Source of the DNA: Haloferax sulfurifontis ATCC BAA-897 | GTDB lineage: Archaea > Halobacteriota > Halobacteria > Halobacteriales > Haloferacaceae | Direction of reading: 5' to 3' | Assembly: GCF_000337835.1 (NCBI RefSeq) | Contig: NZ_AOLM01000004.1 | Coordinates: forward strand, 186,001 to 250,000 | DNA: 64,000 nucleotides | Part shown: piece by piece, positions 17,006-25,804 of the stretch | Layout: each line of letters begins with the position of its first letter | How positions within the stretch are numbered: position 1 is the stretch's first letter | Notes under the pieces: generated by a model | Seen by the model: only the letters and a program-made list of their open reading frames with translations | The model's database searches: none | Told to the model about the DNA's origin: nothing | Position numbers and translations under genes: made by a program

Positions 17006-18760
17006 ATGAGCGGATACGACCTCGTGGATGTCGAGGTCACACACGGATCTGCTGACGATTTGCTTGATTCGTTGTCTGAGGATAGCACTGATGGAGACCA
17101 TCTACAAAGCATCCAAGCTGTCCGTCTCCAAGCCGGGCAACCTGACTCCGAACTGCGGTCGTTGAAGGAGTTGGACGAGAACTCCGTTAAGCTACTGGAA
17201 CACCAGGTGGACGCGGCCTATCGTGCCCTCTTCGAGATGGACGGAAAAGCACTCCTTGCTGACGAGGTCGGGCTCGGAAAGACCATCGAGGTCGGGATGA
17301 TTCTCAAGGAGATGCACTTCCGTCAGACGGACGAATCCGTCCTCATCCTCACTCCTGCACAGTTGGCCAAACAGTGGCAGGCGGAACTCCGTGAGAAATT
17401 TGGACTCGACTTCGTCTGCAACTACGACGACGAGTTCGAGGACTTCGATGCGCACGACTACATCATCGCAAGCATCGACACTGCGAAGAGCGAGAGACAC
17501 CGTGAGACCGTCCTCAACCGCGACTGGGACGTTTTAGTACTCGACGAGGCTCACTACGTCAAGAACGAAGAGACGGACCGTTATGACCTGATAGACCGAC
17601 TCTCGTACAACTACGCGTTCTTCCTGACGGCGACGCCGATTCAGAACGAATTGACGGACCTGTACAACGTCGTCTCGCTACTCCGCCCTGGACTGTTCGG
17701 CACACGCGACGTCTTCCACCACTACTTCGTGAACAGCAATCAGGAGACGCTGGTGAATCGAGGCGAACTACAGGATCGTCTAAACAAGGTGATGATCCGG
17801 AACCGACGGGAAGATACAGATATCGACTTCACGGACCGGACAATCGACACGCGGACCTTCGATCCCAGCCCGAAGGAACGCGAACTCTACCAGGCAGTCT
17901 CTGACTACGTCAAAGGTGCGTACAGTCAAGATCAAGGCCAGAAGCTCGTGCTGATGCTCCTTCAGAAGGAGGTTGTCAGCAGCCCGGTCGCGCTCAAACA
18001 GACTATCGAGAAGCGACTCTACGACCAGTCGGAGCTCACACATGCCGACGAATTGGAGTCCATTCTGGAGCTTATCGATAACATCGATACAGTGACCAAA
18101 CAGGAGCGACTCCTGGACATCGTCGAAGAAGCACGCGAAAACGTCGAGATGGGGAGAGTCATCGTCTTCACGCAGTTCCGAGCAACTCAACAGCAGATTC
18201 TCGATAGACTCGCCTTGGAGGGGTACACAGTACACGCGTTCCACGGTGGACACTCCAGCAGTGAGAAGGAGCAGATCGTCAAAGACTTCGAAGAGGAAGG
18301 GGGAATTCTCGTTTCGACCGACGCAATGAGCGAAGGGCGAAACTTACAATTTTGCAACATATTGGTTAATTTAGATTTGCCGTGGAATCCGATGCGCGTC
18401 GAACAGCGCATCGGGCGTGTACACCGAATCGGACAGAAGCGAGACGTATTCATCTTCAATATGGCGTTGAAAGATACCGTTGAAGAGTACGTACTGGAAC
18501 GTTTGTACCACAAGATCAATCTTTTCCAGCAGAGCGTCGGAGAACTGAGTTCGATCCTAAGCCGGCTGGAGGAGTCTGGAACGAGCTTCGAGGACGAAAT
18601 ATTCGAGCGCCTGGTGAATGCTGATTCCGAAATCGATCTGGAGAATGATTTCGACGCAATGGCCGTTGACTTGCAAGAACAGCGCGAACTTGCTGAGAAG
18701 CTAGAAGAGTTCAACAGCGGTGTCTTCGACGGGTTTGACCTGGGGGAAAGCGATGACTGA
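17006..18760 (+). CDS. SNF2/HepA-type DEAH helicase
   Basis: A 584-residue superfamily 2 ATPase. Motif I is DEVGLGKT (86-93), motif II is DEAH (180-183), motif III is LTATPIQN, and the C-terminal RecA-like domain has VIVFTQFRATQQQ, VSTDAMSEGRNLQ and the motif VI RIGRVHRIGQ. This is the Swi2/Snf2 helicase-like family (RapA/HepA group, COG0553), which translocates on double-stranded DNA. It starts at ATG 17006 with a TATA-like box 28 nt upstream, divergent from the DUF499 ATPase. Its stop overlaps the next gene by 8 bp. Together with the DUF1156 methylase and DUF499 ATPase it completes a defence-type set. GC content falls after about 18,330, near the end of the gene. Confidence 0.9.
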   Translation: MSGYDLVDVEVTHGSADDLLDSLSEDSTDGDHLQSIQAVRLQAGQPDSELRSLKELDENSVKLLEHQVDAAYRALFEMDGKALLADEVGLGKTIEVGMILKEMHFRQTDESVLILTPAQLAKQWQAELREKFGLDFVCNYDDEFEDFDAHDYIIASIDTAKSERHRETVLNRDWDVLVLDEAHYVKNEETDRYDLIDRLSYNYAFFLTATPIQNELTDLYNVVSLLRPGLFGTRDVFHHYFVNSNQETLVNRGELQDRLNKVMIRNRREDTDIDFTDRTIDTRTFDPSPKERELYQAVSDYVKGAYSQDQGQKLVLMLLQKEVVSSPVALKQTIEKRLYDQSELTHADELESILELIDNIDTVTKQERLLDIVEEARENVEMGRVIVFTQFRATQQQILDRLALEGYTVHAFHGGHSSSEKEQIVKDFEEEGGILVSTDAMSEGRNLQFCNILVNLDLPWNPMRVEQRIGRVHRIGQKRDVFIFNMALKDTVEEYVLERLYHKINLFQQSVGELSSILSRLEESGTSFEDEIFERLVNADSEIDLENDFDAMAVDLQEQRELAEKLEEFNSGVFDGFDLGESDD

Positions 18761-19919
18761 CGCCGCAGTCTCTGTGACGCAGTCAGCAGTTGAACGATTT
18801 ACCGAACAGTACCTTCGTTCTCTTGGGTGCGGCATCGATGTCCACGAAGACAAATGGGAAGTCACAGTCCCTGACGGAGCGGACACCGCGTTATCATCTG
18901 GAGAACTCACACTGGTCCCTGCGGATGACCCTACTGAAGAGGAGAGTGCAGAGCCTCTCCATCCAGAGAGTGCGCTTTTCCAGCAGATTCTTTCTGAAGC
19001 AGGTGAACGCTGTCCGACGGGTACATTGTCGATAGAAACGGAGGATACCGAGGTGGAGGTCCCGGCGTGGCTCGAAAATAGCGTCGTCGAGGTAGAGGAA
19101 ATCAGGTTCACTCCGTATTATGACCGCACCGCAGTAGTATTTCTATTCCAATTGAGTATTGAAACGGTTAGTGAGTATCAGAGAGAGTTTCTCCGGGCAA
19201 TTGCTGTGGACACTCGTTCGGACGAATGTTTGCCGAAATTGGAAGAAGTGTTTCTCCGATTGACTTCGTTGGATGGGAACCCGACTACCAGCAAACAGTT
19301 AGAGTTAGAGAAGTCGGATATACGCGCCCTTCTTGATCCTGCCCAATCTCAACTACTTGAGCGCATACAAGGACTAGTTGATGAAGTCCATGAGGAGGCG
19401 TCTAGGGCCGCTGATGCGGAAGTGGAAGAGTACCGTCAGATGCAACAGCAGCGCATTAAGGAGGTAGAAGAAGAACACTCGAACCTGTCGTCGAAGATTG
19501 ATGAGTTGAACGAAGCCATCAATGAGGGGGATCAGGAGGAGCGTGTTCGCGCTCTCAAACAACGAAAGGAGTTGAAGTCAGACTACGATGAGATAGACGC
19601 CGAACTCAGCGATCTACGCGAACGTCGTGACCAGGGCTTTCCAGAGAGACAGCGCGAAATCCGCGAGAGACATGCCCTCGATGTCCGAACTACTCCTCTC
19701 ACGGTGACACAGGTTGAATACGAACGAGGCGAAATTGAGATCGATTTAAAAGAAGACGAGACTGTTCAAACAGTGACTGCTGGCTATGGCAGCGGCGTGG
19801 GCATCACCGAAGCGGTACGATGTTCGTCTTGTAATAGAGAGCTATCTGACCAGAATCCACTTCGGAGCATCAAGGGAGGACTTCGGTGCACGGACTGCGC
19901 GCCAACTGCCTCTCGTTAA
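18753..19919 (+). CDS. Coiled-coil protein with C-terminal zinc ribbon
   Basis: A 388-residue protein whose ATG (18753) overlaps the helicase stop codon, so the two are translationally coupled. Residues 1-180 form a mixed region without known motifs. A long charged coiled coil follows, from about 200 to 315 (segments such as VEEYRQMQQQRIKEVEEEHS and LKQRKELKSDYDEIDAEL). The C-terminus is a zinc ribbon: CSSC then CTDC, about 20 residues apart. The shape suggests a structural or DNA-tethering partner of the helicase. I do not recognise the family. Composition is low in GC, and the 3' end overlaps the convergent neighbour by 4 bp. Confidence 0.7.
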   Translation: MTDAAVSVTQSAVERFTEQYLRSLGCGIDVHEDKWEVTVPDGADTALSSGELTLVPADDPTEEESAEPLHPESALFQQILSEAGERCPTGTLSIETEDTEVEVPAWLENSVVEVEEIRFTPYYDRTAVVFLFQLSIETVSEYQREFLRAIAVDTRSDECLPKLEEVFLRLTSLDGNPTTSKQLELEKSDIRALLDPAQSQLLERIQGLVDEVHEEASRAADAEVEEYRQMQQQRIKEVEEEHSNLSSKIDELNEAINEGDQEERVRALKQRKELKSDYDEIDAELSDLRERRDQGFPERQREIRERHALDVRTTPLTVTQVEYERGEIEIDLKEDETVQTVTAGYGSGVGITEAVRCSSCNRELSDQNPLRSIKGGLRCTDCAPTASR

Positions 19920-20935
19920 TCACCCCTTCCCACCGGTGTTGACTCCTCGTGTTCTATCTTCACCACCTCCGTGTTCTGATCGTAGTGACGCCTAACCTTC
20001 TTCCGATCAACTTTCAATTGGGAATCATCCCGATCCCATCGGTATCCTGGCGATGATTCAGCGACTTCTCGCATCAACGGACGGACCGTATTTTTCCGCA
20101 CTCGACCTTCGAACAAGTCAACCGCATCGTCTACACTGAAGGCGGCTTTGTCTTTGAAGTCACCCTGAGCGCGGTAAGCAGCAATTTTGATTGCTAACCG
20201 CTTGTCATCCCTATCCACCAGCATCACTGGTTTTTTGGTCGGATCACGAACTTCCGGGAGATCCAATGATTCCCTGCTAATGAACAGATCCGGATTTCTC
20301 GGATGCCACGTGAAATCCAGCTCATCAAGCACTCGGGGAAGGTACTGCCTCCGGGTGTAGTCACTCGCTCCGATGCCTTGTGCAGCTTCGATTGCTTCAT
20401 CGAACTCTTTGAGGGTGAATCCTCCCGGCCCAGATTGTTCGAGTTCATGGGCGATTGTTTTTGTACGACGTTCTTTCGCTCCCATCGAGCTATCCACGTC
20501 TGGCTTGGATTGCTCCGAAATGTCCCTGAGCTTCTGTGTCAACCGTTCGATTGCGCTACCGTTGGTAACGTATCCGTACATGATCGCTTCGACGAGCTTG
20601 CCGGGTGAGCGAAAGTCGTCCTCAGCAGCCGACATTAGCGCTGTACGGACATCTTCTGCAATCCGATGAGAAGCGACGGTCGTCTTACTTCGGTTTGTCT
20701 CACGGATTTTTTCTTTGCCTTCTGAACCGTCAAGTGAGTCCGTGAGGTCATCGACAACGTTGTTCAACTCAGCGAACTCCCCCTCATCGAGGAAGTACCG
20801 GAATTCGCGTTCCAGCTCGATACCTGCATACGGACGGCACTTTCCAAACTTGGCTTCCACTTCGTCGTTGAATGCACACTTCACGTCCTCATCGACACGG
20901 AGATTCAGCCTCACACGACTATTCCCGTCGCTCAT
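19916..20935 (-). CDS. Ribbon-helix-helix-like protein of an integrated element, 339 aa
   Basis: Starts at ATG 20935 (MSDGNSRVRLNLRVDEDVK). Residues 7-50 resemble a ribbon-helix-helix DNA-binding unit: a basic strand RVRLNLRV followed by two helices, of the kind seen in plasmid partition or regulator proteins. The remainder contains two probable helical winged-helix-like regions (GGFTLKEFDEAIEAAQ; AAFSVDDAVDLFEGRVR). No catalytic motif is visible. Its ATGA start overlaps the preceding small frame, and it is the last gene of a minus-strand run that begins with the integrase at 23087. A role in regulation or maintenance of the integrated element is likely but not shown. Its TAA overlaps the TAA of the convergent gene. 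Confidence 0.6.
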   Translation of the reverse strand: MSDGNSRVRLNLRVDEDVKCAFNDEVEAKFGKCRPYAGIELEREFRYFLDEGEFAELNNVVDDLTDSLDGSEGKEKIRETNRSKTTVASHRIAEDVRTALMSAAEDDFRSPGKLVEAIMYGYVTNGSAIERLTQKLRDISEQSKPDVDSSMGAKERRTKTIAHELEQSGPGGFTLKEFDEAIEAAQGIGASDYTRRQYLPRVLDELDFTWHPRNPDLFISRESLDLPEVRDPTKKPVMLVDRDDKRLAIKIAAYRAQGDFKDKAAFSVDDAVDLFEGRVRKNTVRPLMREVAESSPGYRWDRDDSQLKVDRKKVRRHYDQNTEVVKIEHEESTPVGRGD

Positions 20936-21246
20936 GCCGACACCCTCGCATCCTGAAGGCTGCTGCTGGCGATCCAGTCGAGATGACAGTGATACTGTAT
21001 GCAATTGATTACAGACAGTAGGAGGAGGAGTAGCTCACCACCAAGACGGTCGGCTTGGTGGTATCGTAGATTGGCGTTGTCAGGGCTTTCTGCTGCCGAA
21101 CAGCTATGACGTTCTTCGCCCTCCTGCAGATAATCCCGAGATTGTCGCAAAAAAGAAATTTCGAGATCAGATTTGGCCGCTTTCTCTTTGAGAATGAGTT
21201 GTTCCATTTCGATGCATCTCCGCTCTTGTGTTTCGACGTGTGTCAT
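20932..21246 (-). CDS. Possible small protein, 104 aa, with strong ribosome-binding site
   Basis: A frame starting at ATG 21246 and ending with TGA that overlaps the start of the ribbon-helix-helix gene as ATGA. GGAGG (21256-21260 on the plus-strand coordinates, read on minus) lies 9 nt before the ATG, unusual in this largely leaderless genome, and can pair with CCTCC at 21247-21251 to form a hairpin. The protein begins MTHVETQERRCIEMEQ and is helical with a run of six leucines near the C-terminus. No family recognised. The overlap and ribosome site are the main support. Confidence 0.45.
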   Translation of the reverse strand: MTHVETQERRCIEMEQLILKEKAAKSDLEISFLRQSRDYLQEGEERHSCSAAESPDNANLRYHQADRLGGELLLLLLSVINCIQYHCHLDWIASSSLQDARVSA

Positions 21247-21260
21247 GGAGGATAGCCTCC
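21247..21260 (-). promoter_or_regulatory. Shine-Dalgarno site inside a small hairpin
   Basis: The plus strand reads GGAGG-ATAG-CCTCC, a perfect 5-bp inverted repeat. On the minus strand the 5' arm is a GGAGG ribosome-binding site 9 nt before ATG 21246. Pairing of the arms in the mRNA could hide the site. This is a short palindrome and may be coincidence. Confidence 0.35.
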
Positions 21261-21407
21261 ACGTGCCCACCTCTGGGCGACCCCTTGCGGCCGAAATTTG
21301 GAGTTGAAACTTTCAAGAGACGACTGTCAATTCATGGAAGGAGTGGCATTTCCGTCACTGAGGAGATCCTCCTCCAACATTGCTGCGCAGAGTTCCTGGC
21401 TGACAAC

Positions 21408-21956
21408 TCAATAGAACCGTTCGAGAATCGGGTGCTGTTCCGCTTCTATATGCTGAAGCGAGCTTCGAGTTTGTTCTTTCGCGGTACGTAGGAGTTCTCC
21501 TTTCTGTTTTCGTTCCCGATTGTGCTGTCCATCCTGATATCCAGTGTCAGCAGCGAGGAAAAGTGCAATACGAGATCGGAGAAGACTACGACTCTTCTCA
21601 GTACCGGCGATCAGTGCATAGGTCGCAGTATACACTGACTCGTCTTCCCGGTACGGTCGTAGCTCCACTGAATTGTCGTAGAACCATCGATATAGCTCGT
21701 ACATGAGGTCGTCTACCTCTTCAGGCGATTCTGGGAAATTCCCCACTGTTAGGATGAGGTCTGCTTCCTGGGAGCAGTCTTCTGACTGGCATTCCAGTGT
21801 AAGTTCGTACGCTGTTATGCCATCAACCTCCAAGAGCTGTCGTCGATCTACCTCCTGATACTCGTGAGAGTAGATTTCTGAACCGGGAGAGAGTACGTTC
21901 CGATCTCTATCGGTATCTATGCTATTCGCGTCGTGGAACTCAGTGGTGTCGGTCAT
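21408..21956 (-). CDS. Unknown protein, 182 aa, in integrase operon
   Basis: Starts at ATG 21956, 24 bp after the integrase stop, on the same strand. The protein has an N-terminal disordered stretch, a central alpha/beta part containing two close cysteine pairs (ECQSEDCSQ), and a charged helical C-terminus (GQHNRERKQKGELLRTAKEQ). I do not recognise it. A YELTLECQSEDC pattern could bind a metal with other residues, but no second pair is visible. Its co-orientation with the integrase suggests an element-borne gene. Confidence 0.6.
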   Translation of the reverse strand: MTDTTEFHDANSIDTDRDRNVLSPGSEIYSHEYQEVDRRQLLEVDGITAYELTLECQSEDCSQEADLILTVGNFPESPEEVDDLMYELYRWFYDNSVELRPYREDESVYTATYALIAGTEKSRSLLRSRIALFLAADTGYQDGQHNRERKQKGELLRTAKEQTRSSLQHIEAEQHPILERFY

Positions 21957-21980
21957 GTTCTGAGGAGCCGAAAATCGTGG

Positions 21981-23087
21981 TTAGTTAGCGAGCTTCTCTG
22001 CAATTGCCCGACTACGGGCTTCCATGCGCTCGGACTCACTACGGCCGTCGTAGTGCGTCCGAATCACAGCAGGGCTGACATCACAACGATCCGAGACGTA
22101 GTCCACTGGGACGTCCGCTCGGAGAAGGTGAGTGATAACGCCAGCTCGCACCATGTGTGGACAGGCGTTATTCGTGCATCGCCATGCGTCAGATGACGTC
22201 ATCGAGTCGTCGTGAGAGCACTCATCACCGAGCGCCTGCGGGCAGCTCCAACGATATACGGTCTTTCGAATGGTTGATCTGGCAACTCTCCCGTTCCGAG
22301 TTGTGAGCAATGGCTCACGACCGTATTCATCAGTAGCTGAGACGCGCTGGTCGTCGATGTATGCCTGGAGGGCTTCAACGGTGCCGTCCCGGATCAGGCC
22401 GACAAGTCGTTCGCTCCCACGGTCGTTCTTGAGCGACGTCTCTGTTTCTGGCCGGTATCGGAGACGAAGTGTCCGGTTGTCTGGATCGAAGTCGCTGACG
22501 TCTAGCGAGTGAAGCGCTCCAATCCGGAATCCGGATTCAGCGAGCAGCGCCCAGATGATGTGGTCACGGGATGCGTAGTGATACGTCTCAAGGTAATCAA
22601 GGATCTCCTTGATCCGATCCATCTCCAACATCTCGTCTCGAACTTCGTCAGCTTCCTTGACACGGAACGGAAGAATCTGCTCGTGGAGACCAGCCCGGAC
22701 TGCGTCTATCGTCTCGCAGTACTCGACGAACTTCCGTGTGATGTCGATCTGTGTCTTCTCCGACTTGGGAGCTAAGTGATCGACACTAGTCGGAGCTTCT
22801 TCGGCGCGCCAGGTGAGGTAGCGCTGGATCGCTCGTCCGTCAAGGTTGTTGAGATCCTCGATTCCGACCTGCTCGGTCCACTTTGTGAAGTGCCGGAGAC
22901 TGGAGCGATGCGTCTTCAATGACGAAGCCGCGAGTTCGTTGCGACGTCGGTGGAGATACCATTCGACAGCCTCTGCTGGCGAGATCGGCTTCAGATCGTG
23001 TGATCTGGGATCAGCGCGGGTACCGTTCGACCGATTGGAATCCGAGCTCACTCGCCGGTCGTTCGGATCGTCGCCGATGCTGCTCAT
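21981..23087 (-). CDS. Tyrosine recombinase / integrase
   Basis: A 368-residue phage-integrase family protein. The N-terminal SAM-like domain (about 35-130) carries LAASSLKTHRSSLRHFTKW. The catalytic domain shows the first Arg in ESGFRIGALHSLDV, the HxxR motif in HMVRAGVITH, and the nucleophilic Tyr in RTHYDGRSE near the C-terminus. A cysteine/histidine cluster between Arg and HxxR (CPQALGDECSHD and CTNNACPH) may bind zinc, as in other haloarchaeal integrases. Three genes follow on the same strand. It probably moves the 20-26 kb element. It resembles the second integrase at 27,573 in layout. Confidence 0.9.
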   Translation of the reverse strand: MSSIGDDPNDRRVSSDSNRSNGTRADPRSHDLKPISPAEAVEWYLHRRRNELAASSLKTHRSSLRHFTKWTEQVGIEDLNNLDGRAIQRYLTWRAEEAPTSVDHLAPKSEKTQIDITRKFVEYCETIDAVRAGLHEQILPFRVKEADEVRDEMLEMDRIKEILDYLETYHYASRDHIIWALLAESGFRIGALHSLDVSDFDPDNRTLRLRYRPETETSLKNDRGSERLVGLIRDGTVEALQAYIDDQRVSATDEYGREPLLTTRNGRVARSTIRKTVYRWSCPQALGDECSHDDSMTSSDAWRCTNNACPHMVRAGVITHLLRADVPVDYVSDRCDVSPAVIRTHYDGRSESERMEARSRAIAEKLAN

Positions 23088-23231
23088 CTCTCGTCACCTC
23101 GATGGCTGAGACGATTCTTGATCACCGGTTGAAAACGCTGCTGCGCGTGAGCGGGGAGATGTCCTGTTCGAGGATTGTGCTGTTCTTCAGAAGCGATTCT
23201 TTCGTGGATTTGATTTCCTGTACTGGGCATT

Positions 23232-23263
23232 GTGTTGCCCTCACTGCGCCCTTTGGGCAACAC
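23232..23263. repeat. Inverted repeat, 9-bp arms
   Basis: GTGTTGCCC (23232-23240) and its reverse complement GGGCAACAC (23255-23263) are separated by 14 nt. The arms match perfectly. It could be a protein-binding dyad or a terminator hairpin. Confidence 0.6.
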
Positions 23264-23350
23264 GCAGAGCGGACAGGGACTCCGTGGATCAGCACACCGA
23301 CGGTCTGAACGGCGACTTCACTATCGATCTGTGTGATAATCGCCGATGGG

Positions 23351-23378
23351 GCGGCCCGCGCAGATCAGCGCGGGCCGC
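23351..23378. repeat. Perfect inverted repeat, 11-bp arms
   Basis: GCGGCCCGCGC (23351-23361) and its reverse complement GCGCGGGCCGC (23368-23378) flank a 6-nt loop AGATCA. This would form a very stable hairpin. No run of T follows, so a simple terminator is not obvious; an origin or binding site is possible. Confidence 0.75.
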
Positions 23379-23657
23379 ACATGCAACGAAGCGGGCGGAG
23401 CCGAGTCGATCACTCCTGAATGTGAACTTCGTGGGCGGAGAAGCCTCCTTATTCTGAAACTGGAAGGCAATTTCAATCGATGGTTGAAGGGTGGAATTTT
23501 TCTGTTGATCTATGGAGCCAGGCGTTCAAATCAGGAGAGTGCACTCGTCTAACTAATAATCATAGACCTAGATTGTCTTATCGATGGTAGTAAGCCAAAT
23601 ATGCGCTGGTCAGAAAGAGTTAGCACGGTTAGCGGTAACACACTACTTGGAAGGGAG

Positions 23658-25706
23658 CTACGACTCCCACACGTCTTCAAGTTGGAGGACGTGAATATCG
23701 GATTCCACGTGAAGAAGTGGCGTCCCATCCTCTGCTTGTAGGAATTCACCCCCTCCACTCCACGCGTAAAGGTCCGCGGAGTATTTCCCTCGATCCGGAT
23801 GGACAGTCACGTAGTCTTTCGATGCTAATCGTTCTAGAGCGTTCCGTACTCCTCGTTTGCTGGGATCCTCTTTTAACCGGTCGTCCTCATCAACCGACTC
23901 ATGAATCTGATTGACCGTTCGCAATGCTAAGTCGTGTCCGTCCTCTTCCTGGTAAATCTCGAATAGCTTTGCGAGAACCGCCCCCTCTAACTCCTTCGAC
24001 TGGATGTTGTATTCGGCATCTACCTCAAACCAGTCTGGGAGCGCGTAGGTGCTAATGTAGACCGTTGCTCCCCCGTTTTCGTACACAGACTCGTCCCGTC
24101 CAAATCGAAGGATTGCCTGGACTACCTGGTCATGAGCGAAGTACTCGTAGATTTTGTTGCCAAGCTCGCCAAACGACTTCACCACGTCCTCCTCGTCGCT
24201 GCGCGTGACCTTGACCGCCTCACCACAGAATCCTGCCCAGAGTTGCACGAGGTCGTCACCAGGATGGGGCATTCCGGCAACGACACCCAACGATTCCTTC
24301 TCGAAGGCATTCGAGCTTTTGAGCGTCGCGTAGTGTAGCGCCTGGTGTTCTACAGAGACCCGCGTGTCGGCAGCGTCTTGGTTACTACCTGTTCGTTTGA
24401 CAAAGGTGTCCAGTAGTCCTCTGTCCTTATATCGCTCTAGAGCTTGCTTGGTTGAAACCAGTGCGAATGGACCCTCTTCGAGTATTTGTACGGCAGTAAA
24501 CCGGTTTGAGTCTGAGTCGCTAATGTTCCCGGCAGCGTATGGATGCCACCCGTCACCAATCTGGATGAGCGACATATTCATCGCGGAGCGGAGGTACGTC
24601 GGGAAATCCTCTCGGGCAATGACTTTCTGGTGATCGAACCCATCCTCTGGCGCGAACAGCAGGTTCCACAGCTCGATTGTCGGGGTCCCATCGAGACCGA
24701 TTACTTGTGCAGCAGCGGAGAGATCTGGGGGGTTCAGAGCGTACATCTTCCCCTTGTTCCGGTCCCGAAGGCATTTCGTTGCGAGTCCAAGATCTGCATC
24801 TTCCCAAATATCGTCAAGAGCGCCACTGGGTGGTGGCGCGAGATCGATGCCGGGCCCGATTCGTTCCATACAGAGTAAACTGAGGGTTAGAAATGGAGCA
24901 TAGGCGTGGACATCATCATACTCACCAAGTGTTGGGTCTAAGAAATCGAAGTTTTGGGCTGAGCGGCGACTTGCTTCCTTCTCTCGGAACCAGTCGATTG
25001 CTTCCTGCCAGCCCTGGGGGCCGTCTCGACGTTGAATAAGGTCGGTGACGTCACCGTAGATCTCAGTTGGAAACCCTGTGTCAGCTTCGTCCAATGCGTT
25101 GAGGAACCCCGGAACGATGTCGCCCGGGTCGTCGATAACCGTCGAGTTATCGCCAGGGAAAGGCTGCAGAAAGGGGTCAGGATTGAACTCGTCGATGATG
25201 ACGATTCGGTTTCGAACATACTGATGTCGTGTACAATGGCTGTGATGCCCGATGAGGAGGTCAATTGACTCAATCTCCTCATCAATCGTTTCTAGGGTGT
25301 CGATGTAGTCGCAGTCCATACCGCACGGAGCGTAGTCCTGGAACTCCAGGTGTATTCTCCGTCCCGAATACCCCTTTTCGTAGAGCCGCTGGACTGCTGC
25401 GGCAGAGCCATCGTTGTCGCCAAGAAACGTCTCACAATCACGTTGAGGGGCGGGAATTCGCTCATATCGGAGGTCATCATATTCCTCTGCCTTTTGCTCT
25501 GCTTGTTCGTACAGATCGATTCGACGCGCGAGATACGTGACAGGCTTCTCTGCTTCCAGAGCTAGCCTAATCGCGTTCGTTGTTTTGCCGCTATTCGGGG
25601 GCGCTTCTATGAGTACGGGCCCATCGACGTCAGAGGCAGACTCAATCAGTTCACGTGTGTGGTCACGGACCGCGGAAAGGTCGCCAGCATCAGTGGAATC
25701 AAGCAT
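23658..25706 (-). CDS. XPD/DinG-like superfamily 2 helicase of an integrated element
   Basis: A 682-residue protein starting at ATG 25706, with a TATA-like TATTATTT about 27 nt upstream. Walker A is APPNSGKT (35-42) and Walker B with DE is IVIIDE (168-173). SIDLLIGHHSH just before motif II, and QAILRFGRDES near residue 540 as motif VI, resemble XPD/DinG-type helicases. Four cysteines (91, 128, 132 and 158) lie between motifs I and II, where those enzymes hold an iron-sulfur cluster. The C-terminus looks like a winged helix (RGVRNALERLASKDYVTVH). Replication of the integrated element is the likely role. Family assignment is by motif reading and is not certain. Confidence 0.65.
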   Translation of the reverse strand: MLDSTDAGDLSAVRDHTRELIESASDVDGPVLIEAPPNSGKTTNAIRLALEAEKPVTYLARRIDLYEQAEQKAEEYDDLRYERIPAPQRDCETFLGDNDGSAAAVQRLYEKGYSGRRIHLEFQDYAPCGMDCDYIDTLETIDEEIESIDLLIGHHSHCTRHQYVRNRIVIIDEFNPDPFLQPFPGDNSTVIDDPGDIVPGFLNALDEADTGFPTEIYGDVTDLIQRRDGPQGWQEAIDWFREKEASRRSAQNFDFLDPTLGEYDDVHAYAPFLTLSLLCMERIGPGIDLAPPPSGALDDIWEDADLGLATKCLRDRNKGKMYALNPPDLSAAAQVIGLDGTPTIELWNLLFAPEDGFDHQKVIAREDFPTYLRSAMNMSLIQIGDGWHPYAAGNISDSDSNRFTAVQILEEGPFALVSTKQALERYKDRGLLDTFVKRTGSNQDAADTRVSVEHQALHYATLKSSNAFEKESLGVVAGMPHPGDDLVQLWAGFCGEAVKVTRSDEEDVVKSFGELGNKIYEYFAHDQVVQAILRFGRDESVYENGGATVYISTYALPDWFEVDAEYNIQSKELEGAVLAKLFEIYQEEDGHDLALRTVNQIHESVDEDDRLKEDPSKRGVRNALERLASKDYVTVHPDRGKYSADLYAWSGGGEFLQAEDGTPLLHVESDIHVLQLEDVWES

Positions 25707-25804
25707 AGTAGGACGCTTCAGCACCCCTCGAAATAATACGGTGTCTGGATACTTTGAGTGGAGCTACCTCATTCCACCAATTGATCCTGTCGAACGCTAC
25801 GTCA

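Larger units (their letters stand above)
23088..23657. other. Long intergenic region with two inverted repeats
   Basis: About 570 bases between the integrase start and the 3' end of the helicase-like gene. I see no credible coding frame. Two GC-rich inverted repeats lie at 23232-23263 and 23351-23378, and an A/T-rich stretch follows at about 23450-23640. Such a layout beside a helicase gene is compatible with an element replication origin or attachment region, but this is inference. Confidence 0.5.
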
